Shown here: piece by piece, positions 45,081-57,255 of the stretch | Numbering within the stretch: position 1 is the stretch's first letter | Layout: each line of letters begins with the position of its first letter | From: Xenopus tropicalis | Taxonomy: Eukaryota; Chordata; Amphibia; Anura; Pipidae | Length of the DNA stretch: 64,000 bases | Reading direction: 5' to 3' | NCBI RefSeq assembly: GCF_000004195.4 | Contig: NC_030684.2 | Span: 105,229,929-105,293,928 of the forward strand | Notes under the pieces: model-generated | Database searches by the model: none | Seen by the model: only the letters and a program-made list of their open reading frames with translations | What the model was told of the DNA's origin: nothing | Position numbers and translations under genes: made by a program

Positions 45081-47507
45081 TTAATCCCTCCATGACTTAA
45101 TCAGGTTCGGTTCGGTATTCAACCAAATCTTTCGCAAAAGATTTAGGTTTGGCCGGATCCCAAAATAGTGGATTTGGTGCATCCCTAAATACAAGTGATG
45201 ATAAGAACTACTTTCTATATGGATCACAAAATTATCACAATACACATAAGTTAATAATCTAGGAACATCATGTCTGAAGCATTTTAAAACTATGACGGCA
45301 TTTTGTTGCTTGTAAAAAAACTGAAAATTGATTTTGACACAGTGTTGTTTTCAAGTTACAGGCTGAACATATAAATCTTCATATCTCAGTATGCCAAGAA
45401 ATAGTATTTCACTGTGCTTATTATATGCAGTAACCATGGCAACACAAAGTACAGCAATGTGCACACAATGTATTTCCATGATTCTAAGCAGAAGGGTCAG
45501 ATGCCAGCATACCTGCGCAAGCTTGAAAAGCACATATTCCCAAATGCAGGGTTCAAAAGATACACGGCAGGTCTGGGACTTTATAGTATAGAGACATATT
45601 CGGTACTGCCAGATCATTTCTAAGTCACTCCATGTAGAAGGGGTAATTTGAAGTACAAAAACCAGACGGAAACTGCCATGTTCTCTGCACTTTGCACTGT
45701 GACCCACGTCATCTGTGGATGCATGTATTTCTGTTTCAGAATGGTATTCATGGGCCTGTGCTTTACTAAAGAATACAGCACTGCCTTTGGCAAGCATGTA
45801 TTCATTGTGCACGGGCTCAAGGAGACACGCAAGATAGAAAGAGTTGAGTGGTGCATGGTGTAGAGTCCTGTCCTATGATAGCAGTAAGTACAGGGCTGCA
45901 TTGCACATACCAGCACTGTACTCTGCACCTTATTATTATTAACATGTATTTATAAAGCACCAACATATTCTGCAGCCAGGCACCTAGTCACATACATCTT
46001 CTGTTACATACCCCTAGTCCAAGCTCTTGTCCCCCACCATTTGTATGTCTAGTACCTCTACCCCTGCTCCTTGTCAACACACGTGTGCATTTACTGGCCA
46101 AGTTGTCTATGGTTCCCAGGCAGCAACCACCGTGTGTTTGCTCAATTGCCTGACACAGCACTGGCGTTGTACAATAAATGGATTTATACACTGAATATAC
46201 AGATTTACATACAAAAAACAAATAACCAATACAAGAGGAAAAGAAGGCCCTGCTTAATAAAGGCAAAGGCACACAGGCTATTAAAGGCCACGACTTTTTA
46301 AAAAGTCGGTCACAACGATTAATCACAGCGACTTACATGCCATAGTGTTCTATATAAGTTGCTCCAACTAATCACAGGCCATTTGTGCTGAGCAGAATAG
46401 CCACAGCAACTTTTCAAAAAAGAGAAGAGGTATGACACATAATTTGTGCTGGACAGGGGCGTGACTTCAATGGAAGAAGACTCTATGGCTGCTGGGGGGG
46501 CTAGGAGTGTAGTGGTAACAGTGAGGCCATAATTAAGGAGCAATTTTAAAATATTTTGGTAGAATGTCAATTTATAAATATTTTGTGGCCCTAAATTGGA
46601 TTTGATGTGGGGCCCAGTTACACCACTGGTGCTGGATTTTAAATCTGTCTGAAGGCTCAGAGACAGCAATGCCCCAAATGTAAGTGCTCATAAAAGCAAA
46701 GGTCGCATTTTTGTTGCAACAAATTTTTCTGCCACAGTTTCGCAAAAAAATTTGCAGATGGGGCAATGTGAAGTTTAGCTGCGAATCCATGCCTGGCGAA
46801 AAAAATGTGCTCCTCGCTAGTGATTGTCCTGCATAGCTCATAATCCCAAAGCATGCTGAGAGCTGTCATTTAGAACCAGCTAAATTGTCAAATGCCAACA
46901 ATCCCTCATAATTTCTTTTAAAGAAGCAAAATAACAGATTATCTTTACCCTCGGGTGCATGTTATTCCTAGCAGGTTCTTCATCTTTATCTGGTTACAGC
47001 AGGGATTCAAAGAATAGTTCACCTTCAGTTCATGAACTTTTAGCATGACATAGACAGTATTTGAGGTCATTTTGCTCTCATTTTGTATAGTTTTCTGCAC
47101 CAATCTGACTTGGAATTTGATCTGCAGGAAGCTGACTCATAGTCTAACTAACTGAGCATGTACACAGGTCTTGCTTTTGGTGCAGGAGTGAGGCATTATG
47201 GGAACTTTCTTTACACAGCTCAGCGTTTTTTCTTGCTGTTTGGCTTCTGATCATCTAAACAGGAGAAATATGGGGAGACTTAAGGGCACTATTGAGAGAA
47301 CTGAAGGTATGCCTGTAGCTAACTCTTTATTAGCCTTTCCTTCTCCTTTAATATCCCCTTTAAGGCACGCACATCCATCCATAGGGCAAGTAATTTTTTC
47401 AAATCAGAGCATGCCAGTGGTGCCGAAAAGGTATATACACCTTTCTTGGATGACTTGTAATATCATCAGTTGCCCCAATCTAGGAAAAATTGACTATAAT
47501 AATTTAC

Positions 47508-47565
<58 letters not shown>
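47508..47565 (+). repeat. TA dinucleotide microsatellite
   Basis: About 58 bp of TA units with one C interruption (tatacatata). Confidence 0.95.
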
Positions 47566-47568
<3 letters not shown>

Positions 47569-47631
47569 GGTAGCTAAGAAGCTGCACACCACAAAATGTA
47601 GATGAAACCTGGGTGCCAGTGCAAAACTTAA

Positions 47632-47882
47632 ATATATACACAGGGGGTGACGGCACACACAGGAATTTATACGCAGGAGTCAAAAGTTTGAAAAAAACAA
47701 AATGAGGATTTATTTAGTCCGACGTTTCAGTTCCCACTGGAACTTCCATCAGGGAAAGTTCCAGTGGGAACTGAAACGTCGGACTAAATTAATCCTCATT
47801 TTGGTTTTTTTTTCAAACTTTTGACTCCTGCGTATAAATTCCTGTGTTTGCCGTCACCCCCTGTGTGTGTATGTATATATAT
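47632..47882. mobile_element. Long hairpin repeat with gttccagtgggaactgaaacg motif
   Basis: The left arm (about 47632-47742) and right arm (about 47757-47882) are inverse copies: acacagggggtgacgg, ataggaatttatacgcagg-like and tcaaaagtttg blocks appear on both sides. Each arm carries agttccagtgggaact, itself a small hairpin, followed by gaaacgtcgg. It is non-coding and the class is unknown to me. Confidence 0.75.
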
Positions 47883-47984
47883 ATTTTGCTGGCTAAACCC
47901 TTAGATGTTTATTGACATGACTTTTTGTTCTGCAGCCAGGGAGATGCATCACCCACCAGCAGCTTACATATAAATGTGACTCTA

Positions 47985-48120
47985 CTACCCTCAAGAGTTT
48001 AAATACCGGGGAATTCCCTACCAGTCATTTGAACTGAAGAAGCCACTCGGATGAGTGGTGAAACGTTTTCAAGAAAAACTCAGAAAAGTCCAGTTGTTTT
48101 AGACTTAATTCTACTAGATA
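47985..48120 (+). mobile_element. Half copy of the gaagaagccactcgg hairpin repeat
   Basis: It matches the right arm of the hairpin repeat at 56373-56793 (ctctactacc...aaataccggggaattccc, gaactgaagaagccactcgg, gtggtgaaacgttttcaag). It reaches the terminal ttctactagata and then stops where Tc1 sequence starts. Confidence 0.8.
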
Positions 48121-48600
48121 CAACAAAGGAGTGGCTCAAGAAGAAGCACATTAAGGTCATGGAGTGGCCTAGTCAGTCTCCGGACCTTAATCCAATAGAA
48201 AACCTATTGAGGGAGCTCAAGCTCAGAGTTGCACAGAGACAGCCTCGAAACCTTAGGGATTTAGAGATGATCTGCAAAGAGGAGTGGACCAACATTCCTC
48301 CTAAAATGTGCGCAAACTTGAAGAAACGTTTGACCTCTGTGCTTGCAAACAAGGGTTTTTCCACTAAGTATTAAGTCTTTTTTTGTTAGAGGGTTCAAAA
48401 ACTTATTTCACTCAATGAAATGCAAATCAGTTGCTATCTTTTATTTAAAGTTATTTTTTCGATTTTCCTTTTGATGTGCTATCTGCCACTGTTAAAATAA
48501 ACCTACCATTGAAATGATACTGTTCTGAGACTTTTCATTTCTTTGTCATTGGACAAACTTACAAAATCAGTGAGGGGTCAAATAATTATTTCCTCCACTG
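48121..48600 (+). pseudogene. Truncated Tc1 transposase and right terminal repeat
   Basis: It is nearly identical to 54436-54927. It encodes the transposase C-terminus from [20 protein letters not shown] to the end, then the right inverted repeat ending cctccactg before ta. A 12-bp deletion removes the residues VINY. The catalytic D residues and the left end are missing, so it is dead. Confidence 0.9.
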
Positions 48601-49377
48601 TATATATATATATAATGGTTTATGCCCCCAAATATCAAGATTAAGGTATATGGGCTTTTGCCATCACTGTGTTCACGACTACCCTCACACCCCTGTTTAC
48701 ACCTGTCTCTAATCTGCTCAGTGTTTCTCAGTCCTGAAGGGAACGGCTTTACACTTGGCACAAGAGCAGCAGCTTTCCTCATGGTACCTAAACCAAATGA
48801 CAGGGCTCCTTGGCAGCAAACATACAACGTGAAACAAAGGGACCCAGAAAAAGCAAACACACAACTTGGCAAAACATATCCCTTAGGGTGAGTTTATTTT
48901 CTGCTAGTTACACAGATCAGTGGATTGCACTCTCTCCAAACCTGACCTAGATTTCCTTTTGTTTTCTTCCACGAACAGGCAGCTCAGATATAGGTCTGCA
49001 TAACAAGCAGCTACCCAGAGCCTTGTTTAAAAAGCGTCTGGTTACAAACATTTTGTCTCTGGAAATCCTTTTAAGCCAGCAGCAAATCAGCAGAATGTTA
49101 TGTTACCTTAGGCCTCAGGTCACAATACGCCCCTCAAAGAGCTTTCTATGCAGCTATAATCTTTGTTTTGCTGTTGTACAGAAAGTACTGGTCAATTAAG
49201 TTGCCTGATTTGTGTAACTTTTGGGTCTAATTCTAAAAATCACTCTCCTTGGGTAATTAAAAGGCCCCTATTCTCCTGTCAAACATGCCTTACATATTTA
49301 AAGGGGAACTCCACCCAAAATACAACTTAAACCTTTTGAAAAGTAAGCATAATTTCAAGCAACTTTGCAATATACCA

Positions 49378-49910
49378 TATATCGAGTTTGAGCCAATTCG
49401 AATATAAGCGGAGGTACCTAATTTTACCTAAGAAAACTAAAAAAAACTTACTGACTCAAGTATAAGCCTAGGGTGGGAAATGCAGCAGCTACTGCATTCA
49501 AATAAATACCAATAAAATGACATTAAACTAGCTCTAGTGGAGAAGAGGGTCAACAAAAACAATATGGTATCAACAATGATACCTTAAGAGTACTACCTCC
49601 TTAGCTCAATCAGCAACCAAGCTAAAGCACAAAGAATTAAAATCCTTCAAAACTATATATAGTTTATATAGAATATAAAGTGCAATGTCTAGTGCAGAAG
49701 GGGACAGGTGAGGATGGTAGATGAAGATGAATTTGGGAGCAGGCCAGGGCACTGGAGGGTGTGGTTGTGGGTACCCTAATTTACACACAAAGGACAGAGG
49801 GTGCTAGTCTGGAGGGGCCCATGGCACCCGACTCAAGTGTAAGCCGAGGGTGACTTTTTCATTTTTGGTGCTGAAAAACTAAGCTTATACTCGAGTACAT
49901 ACAGTACATC
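49378..49910. mobile_element. MITE-like repeat with actcgagtataagcc ends
   Basis: It begins atatcgagtttgagccaattcg, has a second actcaagtataagcctaggg, and ends with gtgtaagccgagggtgac, then aagcttatactcgagtacat. The ends are roughly inverted. Class not assigned. Confidence 0.5.
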
Positions 49911-51995
49911 AATTAAAAAAAATATGCAGTCTTTTTGTGATTTGCAATGAAATAATATGGTTTGGAAGCATTACCTAAGCCTGGCCCCCCCTGTTCTCCT
50001 GCGGATCTGGCTGACTACTTTGAGACTCTAAAAAAATGAAACAGAAGTCAACTGTCCTCAGCCTTAATATCAAGGACTGACAAAAAGGGAAGATGTAAAG
50101 CTTGTTGGATATGCTTATCAGCACTAATATGTCTTATGGTGGCCATACACAGGCAGATTAAAGTAGTTTATTGGCCTGTGTATGGTGCCAGTTGACAGGG
50201 CCAAAACGACTGCTACCTCGCTGAAACTCATGCAGATATCGATTGAACAAGTTTGATACTCCCATCTGATTAAGGACAGCATCTGCGCATTGATGAGCTC
50301 CTTGATCTAATGGCCTGCATACCAGCAATTATAATCCAATTTTTGGGCCAAACAATCAGATTGGCTAGATATTGCTCATCTCAGATCAGATCAGACAGAT
50401 ATTTTGCCCACCTTAGATCATCTAAATAAATATTGCCACCACGGTAAATCTTTTAAATACCCTTTAAGCACACTGTTGCCTGGAAAAGAACACCACCGGT
50501 GTTAAGTATTTTTAGAGTTAGCTGTGAGATGGGTTGGAAAGCAGGATAATAAGCGATGATAGCATCCTTTTTTGACACATACACACACGGGTTATATATG
50601 TGTATATATAGTATATTATGGGCTTGCTACCTAAAGCTTTCAGTGTGCAAGATCAGACAAATTTGGGATTGTGGTCTAATGACGGCAAGATACTTCAAAT
50701 AACTTTAGGAACTGCTATTCAAATAGCATTAGGAACTGAGGATTGAATAAACTAGTGGAAAAAGGGAATAAAATGTGGTATGTGCAAATAAAACCTGCAA
50801 ATGTCTAATGAACAATATTAGACAGTGAAATGCTCATTTATGTTCTCAATTTTGCACAATTTTTTATTACATTACATATAAAAAGGTGGTGGGTAGTTAC
50901 AATATTCAGAAATAGTGCTGTGCACAATTGTGTATGAGAAAATGAAACGGAGCAATTGCATGTCTGTACCTCTACTGGCTTTCCAGGGGTCATACTGTAT
51001 CTGTGTAATATAGCCCATAAATAACACTCACACAGGGATAAAAATAGCAACACAGGGAATGACGCTGTAGGGGGCTGCCTTTTTGTGTTGCAGGTGAAAA
51101 GACTGTTTTACTGTAGGACAAAACACAGGCTTTAGAATGAGAAATAATATACAGTCTTGAGTCTTGATTGGATGAACTTTATGAATAACAATTAAGGGAT
51201 CCATGTAGCATGCAAGCAGATAGAGAGAAGGAAAAAGCTAATAGTAAAAGAGAGCAAATAAAAAAAATTAGAAAACTAAAGTTTATTATTATTATTTTCT
51301 TCATTGATATTTATATAAAAAGTGCATTGTGTTTGAAAAAAATACAATGTAACAAAAATATAAAAAAAATCTATTGTGATACACTGCATATGCAGTGTCT
51401 AGTGTATGGAAAAATCAGTAAGAAAAATCATTTTCATTATATTTCCAAAGACAGCAAGGACAGCCATGGACATTGATAAATCAGCCTGACATTGAGCTAA
51501 GTATAAGAAAGCTTTGCACAAACAGAAAAGCCACGATGTGTTTCTGATTCTCAAAGTTGCAGAATAATTAATGGTGCTCTACCTTGGTATTTCAGAGCCC
51601 AAGGCCTGCCTTGTTTATACATCCTGAGGCAAGGACTTACAATCAATACACAACGCCCCATTGTTGTGAACTAAAACTCCCAGGATGCTGTACTGCAGTG
51701 AACAACAACCAGCCTTGGTTATACATTCCTGGTAGGGAGCACTCTTGCTTTACTCTGTAGGAGCCAGTTGCAAAGAACGGCAGGCTTAAATAAAAGAAGA
51801 ATTAAAATAAAACATAACTCTTTAGCTATAATTATCAATATATGGAGAAACAAGTGATGCTGTAACTAGCAGAAAGCCGTTAAGTAAATTAATGTTGAAC
51901 AATGTATCGCCCCATTGGGAAAAATTTGTCTGTAGATTCTATTGTATAGGAATATTTCTGATGTACAATCTCCAACACCTAATAAGCCCTCTTAC

Positions 51996-52082
51996 CTTTG
52001 ACTTCAACGATGGCTGTTCTGGAGGAGGAAACTCCCTTTGCATTGTGAGCTTCACATGAAAATGCAGTTCTTTCACGGATCC
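51996..52082 (-). CDS. tyro3: tyro3 exon: Ig2, second half
   Basis: This 87-bp exon reads GIRERTAFSCEAHNAKGVSS then SRTAIVEVK. Human TYRO3 has STMFSCEAHNLKGLASSRTA. The cysteine is the second of the Ig2 disulfide. The acceptor is TTGTTCAG before GGATCCG and the donor is CAAAG before GTAAGAG. Phase 1 enters and leaves. Confidence 0.93.
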
Positions 52083-53313
52083 CTGAACAAAACAATAATA
52101 TTTGGGAAATTAATAACTCTGAATATTTCTGCTCCTTTCCAATGAGCTGCATTGCTTTGTGAAAGTCAGTAGATAATCAGTATTATTGAAGTGCTTGAGT
52201 GCCTGGTTTCAGTCTAGTTGCCAGGCTACACTCCTAAAACGAAAGGAACTAATTAAAAGAAGTTGAGTGGTGGTGGTAAGGAGTTTGTAGGAAATGCATA
52301 CAGTGTTCTATAGGCAGAGATTATCTATATTTGAATAAATCTCAGAGATTTTGCTGTAAAAATATCATCATATCAGAGAAATGTGAATTTATTTTACAAT
52401 AAAGGACAGAAAAAAGTATGTTCATACCATGTCGCACATATGTAACAGCTCTTAGTTCTGCCTACAGTAAGTATAATTTTTCTGATTCCAATTTTTTAGC
52501 GCTAAAAGTTGCGACAATTCTGAATGCAAACATACTCCATCTAAAACTTGTCAAGATCATGTAGAAGTCAGTGGTAGATATCCCTTTCCTACTCTGCAAG
52601 ATCTTTCTTTGCTTCTAATCTTTAGAGGTTTTCAGATTTTGGACACTGGTTTATGTGCGACAATTCAAAAAAAAGTTTTCCCACACATGCCTTTTCAGTT
52701 CATAGTTTTTGATAAATGACATTCGTGGAAACGAGTTTATTCAAATTTACAAAAAAAAGGAGAGAAATGAGAGTTTTAAGAAATCTGCCTCCATCTTGTC
52801 ACATTTGATGGCATAACAACTGTATATGGGGAATTAAGCTGGCCGTACAAAGGGACACTCCCCTATTTGCTAAATTTTTAAATATGAATTTACAATAAAT
52901 GGTCCAGCTCAGGCTTATCCGATTATTCAGTCTCAAGGCCAGGGATCTGCAGAACCATTTGACCAATGTGGTCCTACCCGGACTTTATTTTTCAGCCTTT
53001 GTGAATTGTTTTTCATTCCCTTAAACAGGGCTTTGTATAATTATACATTTATAACAATTGTTGCTCTGTGAGGGGGCAGGTGATGTAAAATGATGTCATG
53101 GCTAGGGGTGTCATGGGGCAGATTCATGATGTCAGTGGGCGGAGTTGTGCTAGCAAGGGTTGAATCAGGGGGGGATTTGGGGGGAGTGAGGGGGATTCTG
53201 TGTTCTAAAATCTAGGATTCCTGGAGGGCTCCAAGCTGCCTGCTGGGTTTCTGTTCATGGCCTTTTGTGCATAAAATAAAAAAATTGTTAATTACTGTGC
53301 AAGGTAAGAAATA

Positions 53314-54927
53314 CAGTGGAGGAAATAATTATTTGACCCCTCACTGATTTTGTAAGTTTGTCCAATGACAAAGAAATGAAAAGTCTCAGAACAGTATCAT
53401 TTCAATGGTAGGTTTATTTTAACAGTGGCAGATAGCACATCAAAAGGAAAATTGAAAAAATTACTTTAAATAAAAGATAGCAACTGATTTGCATTTCATT
53501 GAGTGAAATAAGTTTTTGAACCCCTACCAACCATTAAGAGTTCTGGCTCCCACAGAGTGGTTAGACACTTCTACTCAATTAGTCAACCTCATTAAGGACA
53601 CCTGTCTTAACTAGTCACCTGTATAAAAGACACCTGTCCACAGAATCAATCAATCAAGCAGACTCCAAACTCTCCAACATGGGAAAGACCAAAGAGCTGT
53701 CCAAGGATGTCAGAGACAAAATTGTAGACCTGCACAAGGCTGGAATGGGCTACAAAACCATTAGCAAGAAGCTGGGAGAGAAGGTGACAACTGTTGGTGC
53801 GATTGTTCGAAAATGGAAGGAGCACAAAATGACCATCAATCGACCTCGCTCTGGGGCTCCACGCAAGATCTCACCTCGTGGGGTGTCAATGATTCTGAGA
53901 AAGGTGAAAAAGCATCCTAGAACTACACGGGAGGAGTTAGTTAATGACCTCAAATTAGCAGGGACCACAGTCACCAAGAAAACCATTGGAAACACATTAC
54001 ACCGCAATGGATTAAAATCCTGCAGGGCTCGCAAGGTCCCCCTGCTCAAGAAGGCACATGTGCAGGCCCGTCTGAAGTTTGCCAATGAACACCTGAATGA
54101 TTCTGTGAGTGACTGGGAGAAGGTGCTGTGGTCTGATGAGACCAAAATAGAGCTCTTTGGCATTAACTCAACTCGCTGTGTTTGGAGGAAGAAAAATGCT
54201 GCCTATGACCCCCAAAACACCGCCCCCACCGTCAAGCATGGGGGTGGAAACATTTTGCTTTGGGGGTGTTTTTCTGCTAAGGGCACAGGACAACTTATTC
54301 GCATTAATGGGAAAATGGACGAAGCCATGTATCGTGAAATCCTGAACGACAACCTCCTTCCCTCTGCCAGGAAACTGAAAATGGGTCGTGGATGGGTGTT
54401 CCAGCACGACAATGACCCAAAACATACAGCAAAGGCAACAAAGGAGTGGCTCAAGAAGAAGCACATTAAGGTCATGGAGTGGCCTAGTCAGTCTCCGGAC
54501 CTTAATCCAATAGAAAACCTATGGAGGGAGCTCAAGCTCAGAGTTGCACAGAGACAGCCTCGAAACCTTAGGGATTTAGAGATGATCTGCAAAGAGGAGT
54601 GGACCAACATTCCTCCTAAAATGTGCGCAAACTTGGTCATCAATTACAAGAAACGTTTGACCTCTGTGCTTGCAAACAAGGGTTTTTCCACTAAGTATTA
54701 AGTCTTTTTTTGTTAGAGGGTTCAAAAACTTATTTCACTCAATGAAATGCAAATCAGTTGCTATCTTTTATTTAAAGTAATTTTTTCGATTTTCCTTTTG
54801 ATGTGCTATCTGCCACTGTTAAAATAAACCTACCATTGAAATGATACTGTTCTGAGACTTTTCATTTCTTTGTCATTGGACAAACTTACAAAATCAGTGA
54901 GGGGTCAAATAATTATTTCCTCCACTG
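53314..54927 (+). mobile_element. Tc1/mariner element, apparently complete
   Basis: The 1614-bp element lies between TA duplications (53312-53313, 54928-54929). The inverted terminal repeats are about 212 bp (53314-53525 and 54716-54927), starting CAGTGGAGGAAATAATTATT. I found only one internal mismatch (t versus c near 53457) plus differences at the inner edges. Such long near-identical repeats and an open transposase mean recent insertion. Confidence 0.95.
53679..54701 (+). CDS. Tc1-type transposase, intact, 340 residues
   Basis: The start [20 protein letters not shown] opens a paired helix-turn-helix region (about residues 1-110) that binds the terminal repeats, with a basic RPRSGAPRK linker. 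The catalytic DD34E domain follows: D in [14 protein letters not shown] in [14 protein letters not shown] and E in [15 protein letters not shown]. The glycine-rich [15 protein letters not shown] lies between. Length and ends (GFSTKY) are those of full-length Tc1/Sleeping Beauty-like enzymes, about 340 residues. The enzyme would cut at TA-flanked ends and paste the element elsewhere. No stop, frameshift or missing catalytic residue is visible; activity itself is not shown. Confidence 0.95.
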   Translation: MGKTKELSKDVRDKIVDLHKAGMGYKTISKKLGEKVTTVGAIVRKWKEHKMTINRPRSGAPRKISPRGVSMILRKVKKHPRTTREELVNDLKLAGTTVTKKTIGNTLHRNGLKSCRARKVPLLKKAHVQARLKFANEHLNDSVSDWEKVLWSDETKIELFGINSTRCVWRKKNAAYDPQNTAPTVKHGGGNILLWGCFSAKGTGQLIRINGKMDEAMYREILNDNLLPSARKLKMGRGWVFQHDNDPKHTAKATKEWLKKKHIKVMEWPSQSPDLNPIENLWRELKLRVAQRQPRNLRDLEMICKEEWTNIPPKMCANLVINYKKRLTSVLANKGFSTKY

Positions 54928-55507
54928 TATAATGGCTAGACTGCAAAAAAAGCTTTAAGAATTCGCAAATCCCTACAAGGTTATACAGTTTTAACCACTG
55001 CTAAAAATCAAACTACCATCTGCCATGTTTTTTAACTTTGTGCCACCACCCCAAGCTACAATGTACCAGCATATAATGTTTCAGCATTATCACACTATAT
55101 GTATCTGAGGGGACAAAATATAATAGATACTGGCACATAATGGCTCTCCACCCATAACTGAAAAAGATGAACCCCTGAGAGATACAAGACTGAGCATCTG
55201 CCAGTAAATTGTGAAACATATTCTATTTCGCAGCAGCTTGTGCAGATTCACTCCCAGTTTTTTTTTTAAAGAAGAAATTATAATTACACCATTAGGAATA
55301 TCTATTGTTGGAACAAGTGTGCTTGTGTTTAAAGCAAACCCACAAATACATAATGCCCAAATGCTGAAAAGCAGTAAAGGTCAGGGAGGACACAGTTACA
55401 GGCACAAGGCAAGCCCTATAACATCACTGCTGATGTCTGGGTGGCTCATGACTGGCTGTATTTCAGAGCAAAATAATACTTCTAGCACAGACAGACTATG
55501 TCCTTAA

Positions 55508-55934
55508 AGGAACAGTAACACCAAAAAATTAAAAGTGCTTTAAAGTAATTAAAATATAATGTACTGCTTCCCTGCACTGGTAAAAGGTGTGTTCTTCCTT
55601 CAGAAAGATTTATATACTTTATATAAATAAGCTGCTGTGTAGCCATGGGGACAGCCATTCAAGCTGGAAAAAGGCACAGTTTACATAGCAGATAACAGAT
55701 AAAGCTCTGTAGAATGCAATGGTGCTTTACAGAGCTTATCTGTTATCTACTATGTAACGTGTCATTTAGACCTATTTCAGCTTGAATGGCTGCCCCCGTG
55801 GCTACACAGCAGCTTATTATATAAACTATAGTAGTTTTTGTGAAGCAAACACACAACATTTACCAGTGCAGGGCAACAGTACATTATATTCTACTTACTT
55901 TGATACATTTTTATTTTTTGGTGTTACTGTTACT
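55508..55934. mobile_element. TTAA-flanked MITE, copy 2 (uninterrupted)
   Basis: It is flanked by TTAA (55504-55507, 55935-55938). The ends are AGGAACAGTAACACCAAAA and, inverted, AGTAACAGTAACACCAAAA. The interior hairpin cagataacagataa...ttatctgttatct matches the copy at 44478. Confidence 0.85.
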
Positions 55935-56372
55935 TTAAACTGCTGTTTGTAGCTACATACAGTATTTAACAAAGAACAATAAATCAGTAAGGGCCACACT
56001 GGGTGGCCTATTCAGTGGCATTGGTTATAAAATTGAGGAAAATAAATAGAAGAGAATCCCTTGCAATTCAACACGGTTGACAAGAGATAGAGAGAGTGCG
56101 TTCTATTTACAAACAGAAAAATCCCAAGGCTAAAAAGCCACTGCCGATTCCTAACTTTTTTTTTATTTTTTTATAACTTTTATTGCTTTTGTGTTATTAT
56201 GTCTACCTGTAAAAGAAAAATATTTGTCATACCAAAAACTGTATATAGTATTTCTAGTACAACAAAATGTGATTTCACCTATATGTGCAACTTTTAAACT
56301 CATGGCTGTTTTGGAAAAATCCTATTGTCAGTATGTCTATGAAGATTCTCATTCATCCAGGTCATGATATAC

Positions 56373-56793
56373 AGTATCTAGTAGAATTAAGTCTAAAACA
56401 ACTGGACTTTTCTGAGTTTTTTTTTTTCCTTGAAAACGTTTCACCACTCATCCGAGTGGCTTCTTCAGTTCAAATGACTGGTAGGGAATTCCCCGGTATT
56501 TAAACTCTTGATGGTAGTACAGTCACAGACAACCAATCACATAGTTCATCATTATCAAAGAGAATCATGGTACCATTGTGATTGTATCATACCTTCTTAC
56601 ACCTGTCAGTTTCAGATAACACCTAACTGAACAAGTTCAATGGAACCATTGTGATTGGATGCCTGTGACTATACTACCATCAAGAGTTTAAATACCGGTG
56701 AATTCCCTACCAGTCATTTGAACTGAAGAAGCCACTCGGATGAGTGGTGAAACGTTTTCAAGAAAAACTCAGAAAAGTCTTCTAGATACTCCT
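56373..56793. mobile_element. Large hairpin repeat with gaagaagccactcgg arms
   Basis: The left arm, agtatctagtagaa to ctcttgatggtagta, is the inverse of the right arm, tactaccatcaagag to tctagatact. The right arm lacks about 24 bp near its end. Each arm contains ctgaagaagccactcgga-tgagtggtgaaacg. The middle carries another pair, aaccaatcac/gtgattgg. A half copy is at 47985-48120. Confidence 0.82.
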
Positions 56794-57084
56794 ATTGTCA
56801 GTGTTTTAAAAGACTGCCTTAAAGATGGCCGCCACTGCTGGCCAATGATAGTTCTATAACAGCTTATTTTTATTCCAGGGTTTTACACAGTTAAACAGAA
56901 GAACAAAGAATCTATGGTGTTGGAATGCTAGATCATTATTTTCCTTATTTTATAATTCCCAGTATTGTCCACTTTAGTGATAACTCAATGAATACTTGTT
57001 ATACTATTAATGGAAAGACAGACGGGTCTTGTCCATTGTATTTTTAGCTGCTCATTAACTTAATGCAAAATAATCTTACATTAC

Positions 57085-57255
57085 CTGGAATTTGCAAGAC
57101 AGATGGAGAACTTTCGGATTTTCCCAGAGGGGAATCTCCCACCCACCAAAAAATGACCAGAGGCTCAGGTGGTCCGACAGCCGCACAAGTCATGTTAAAT
57201 GGAGAGTTTGGAGTCACAGACAGATCTTTTGGCTCGAGAGTAAAATATGGTACAC
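57085..57255 (-). CDS. tyro3: tyro3 exon: Ig2, first half
   Basis: This 171-bp exon reads VPYFTLEPKDLSVTPNSPFN, then MTCAAVGPPEPLVIFWWVGD, then SPLGKSESSPSVLQIP. Human TYRO3 has VPFFTVEPKDLAVPPNAPF, AVGPPEPVTIVWW and PSPSVLNV. NMT is a sequon and the cysteine is the first of the Ig2 pair. The acceptor is CATACCCAG before GTGTACC and the donor is CCAG before GTAATG. Phase 1 enters and leaves. Confidence 0.95.

Larger units (their letters stand above)
42360..51995 (-). other. tyro3: tyro3 intron (~9.6 kb) with nested and hairpin elements
   Basis: It contains a MITE fragment at 42856-42938, an atttatcaaagtc-type repeat at about 43026-43375, the nested TTAA element at 44478-45080, the TA run, palindrome and broken Tc1 at 47508-48600, and repeats at 49378-49910 and about 50140-50415. 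Unlisted stretches show no gene. Confidence 0.7.
52083..57084 (-). other. tyro3: tyro3 intron (~5 kb) containing an intact Tc1 element
   Basis: It contains the Tc1 element at 53314-54927 (antisense to tyro3), a TTAA MITE at 55508-55934 and a hairpin repeat at 56373-56793. The segments 52083-53311 and 54930-55503 show nothing I recognise. Confidence 0.8.

Noticed and set aside
45351..46869. Several overlapping open frames of 65-153 codons on both strands
   Set aside because: They overlap in conflicting frames, match no family I know and contain repeat-derived sequence; treated as chance.
54157..54475. Open frames within the Tc1 transposase region on both strands
   Set aside because: They are shadow frames of the intact transposase at 53679-54701.
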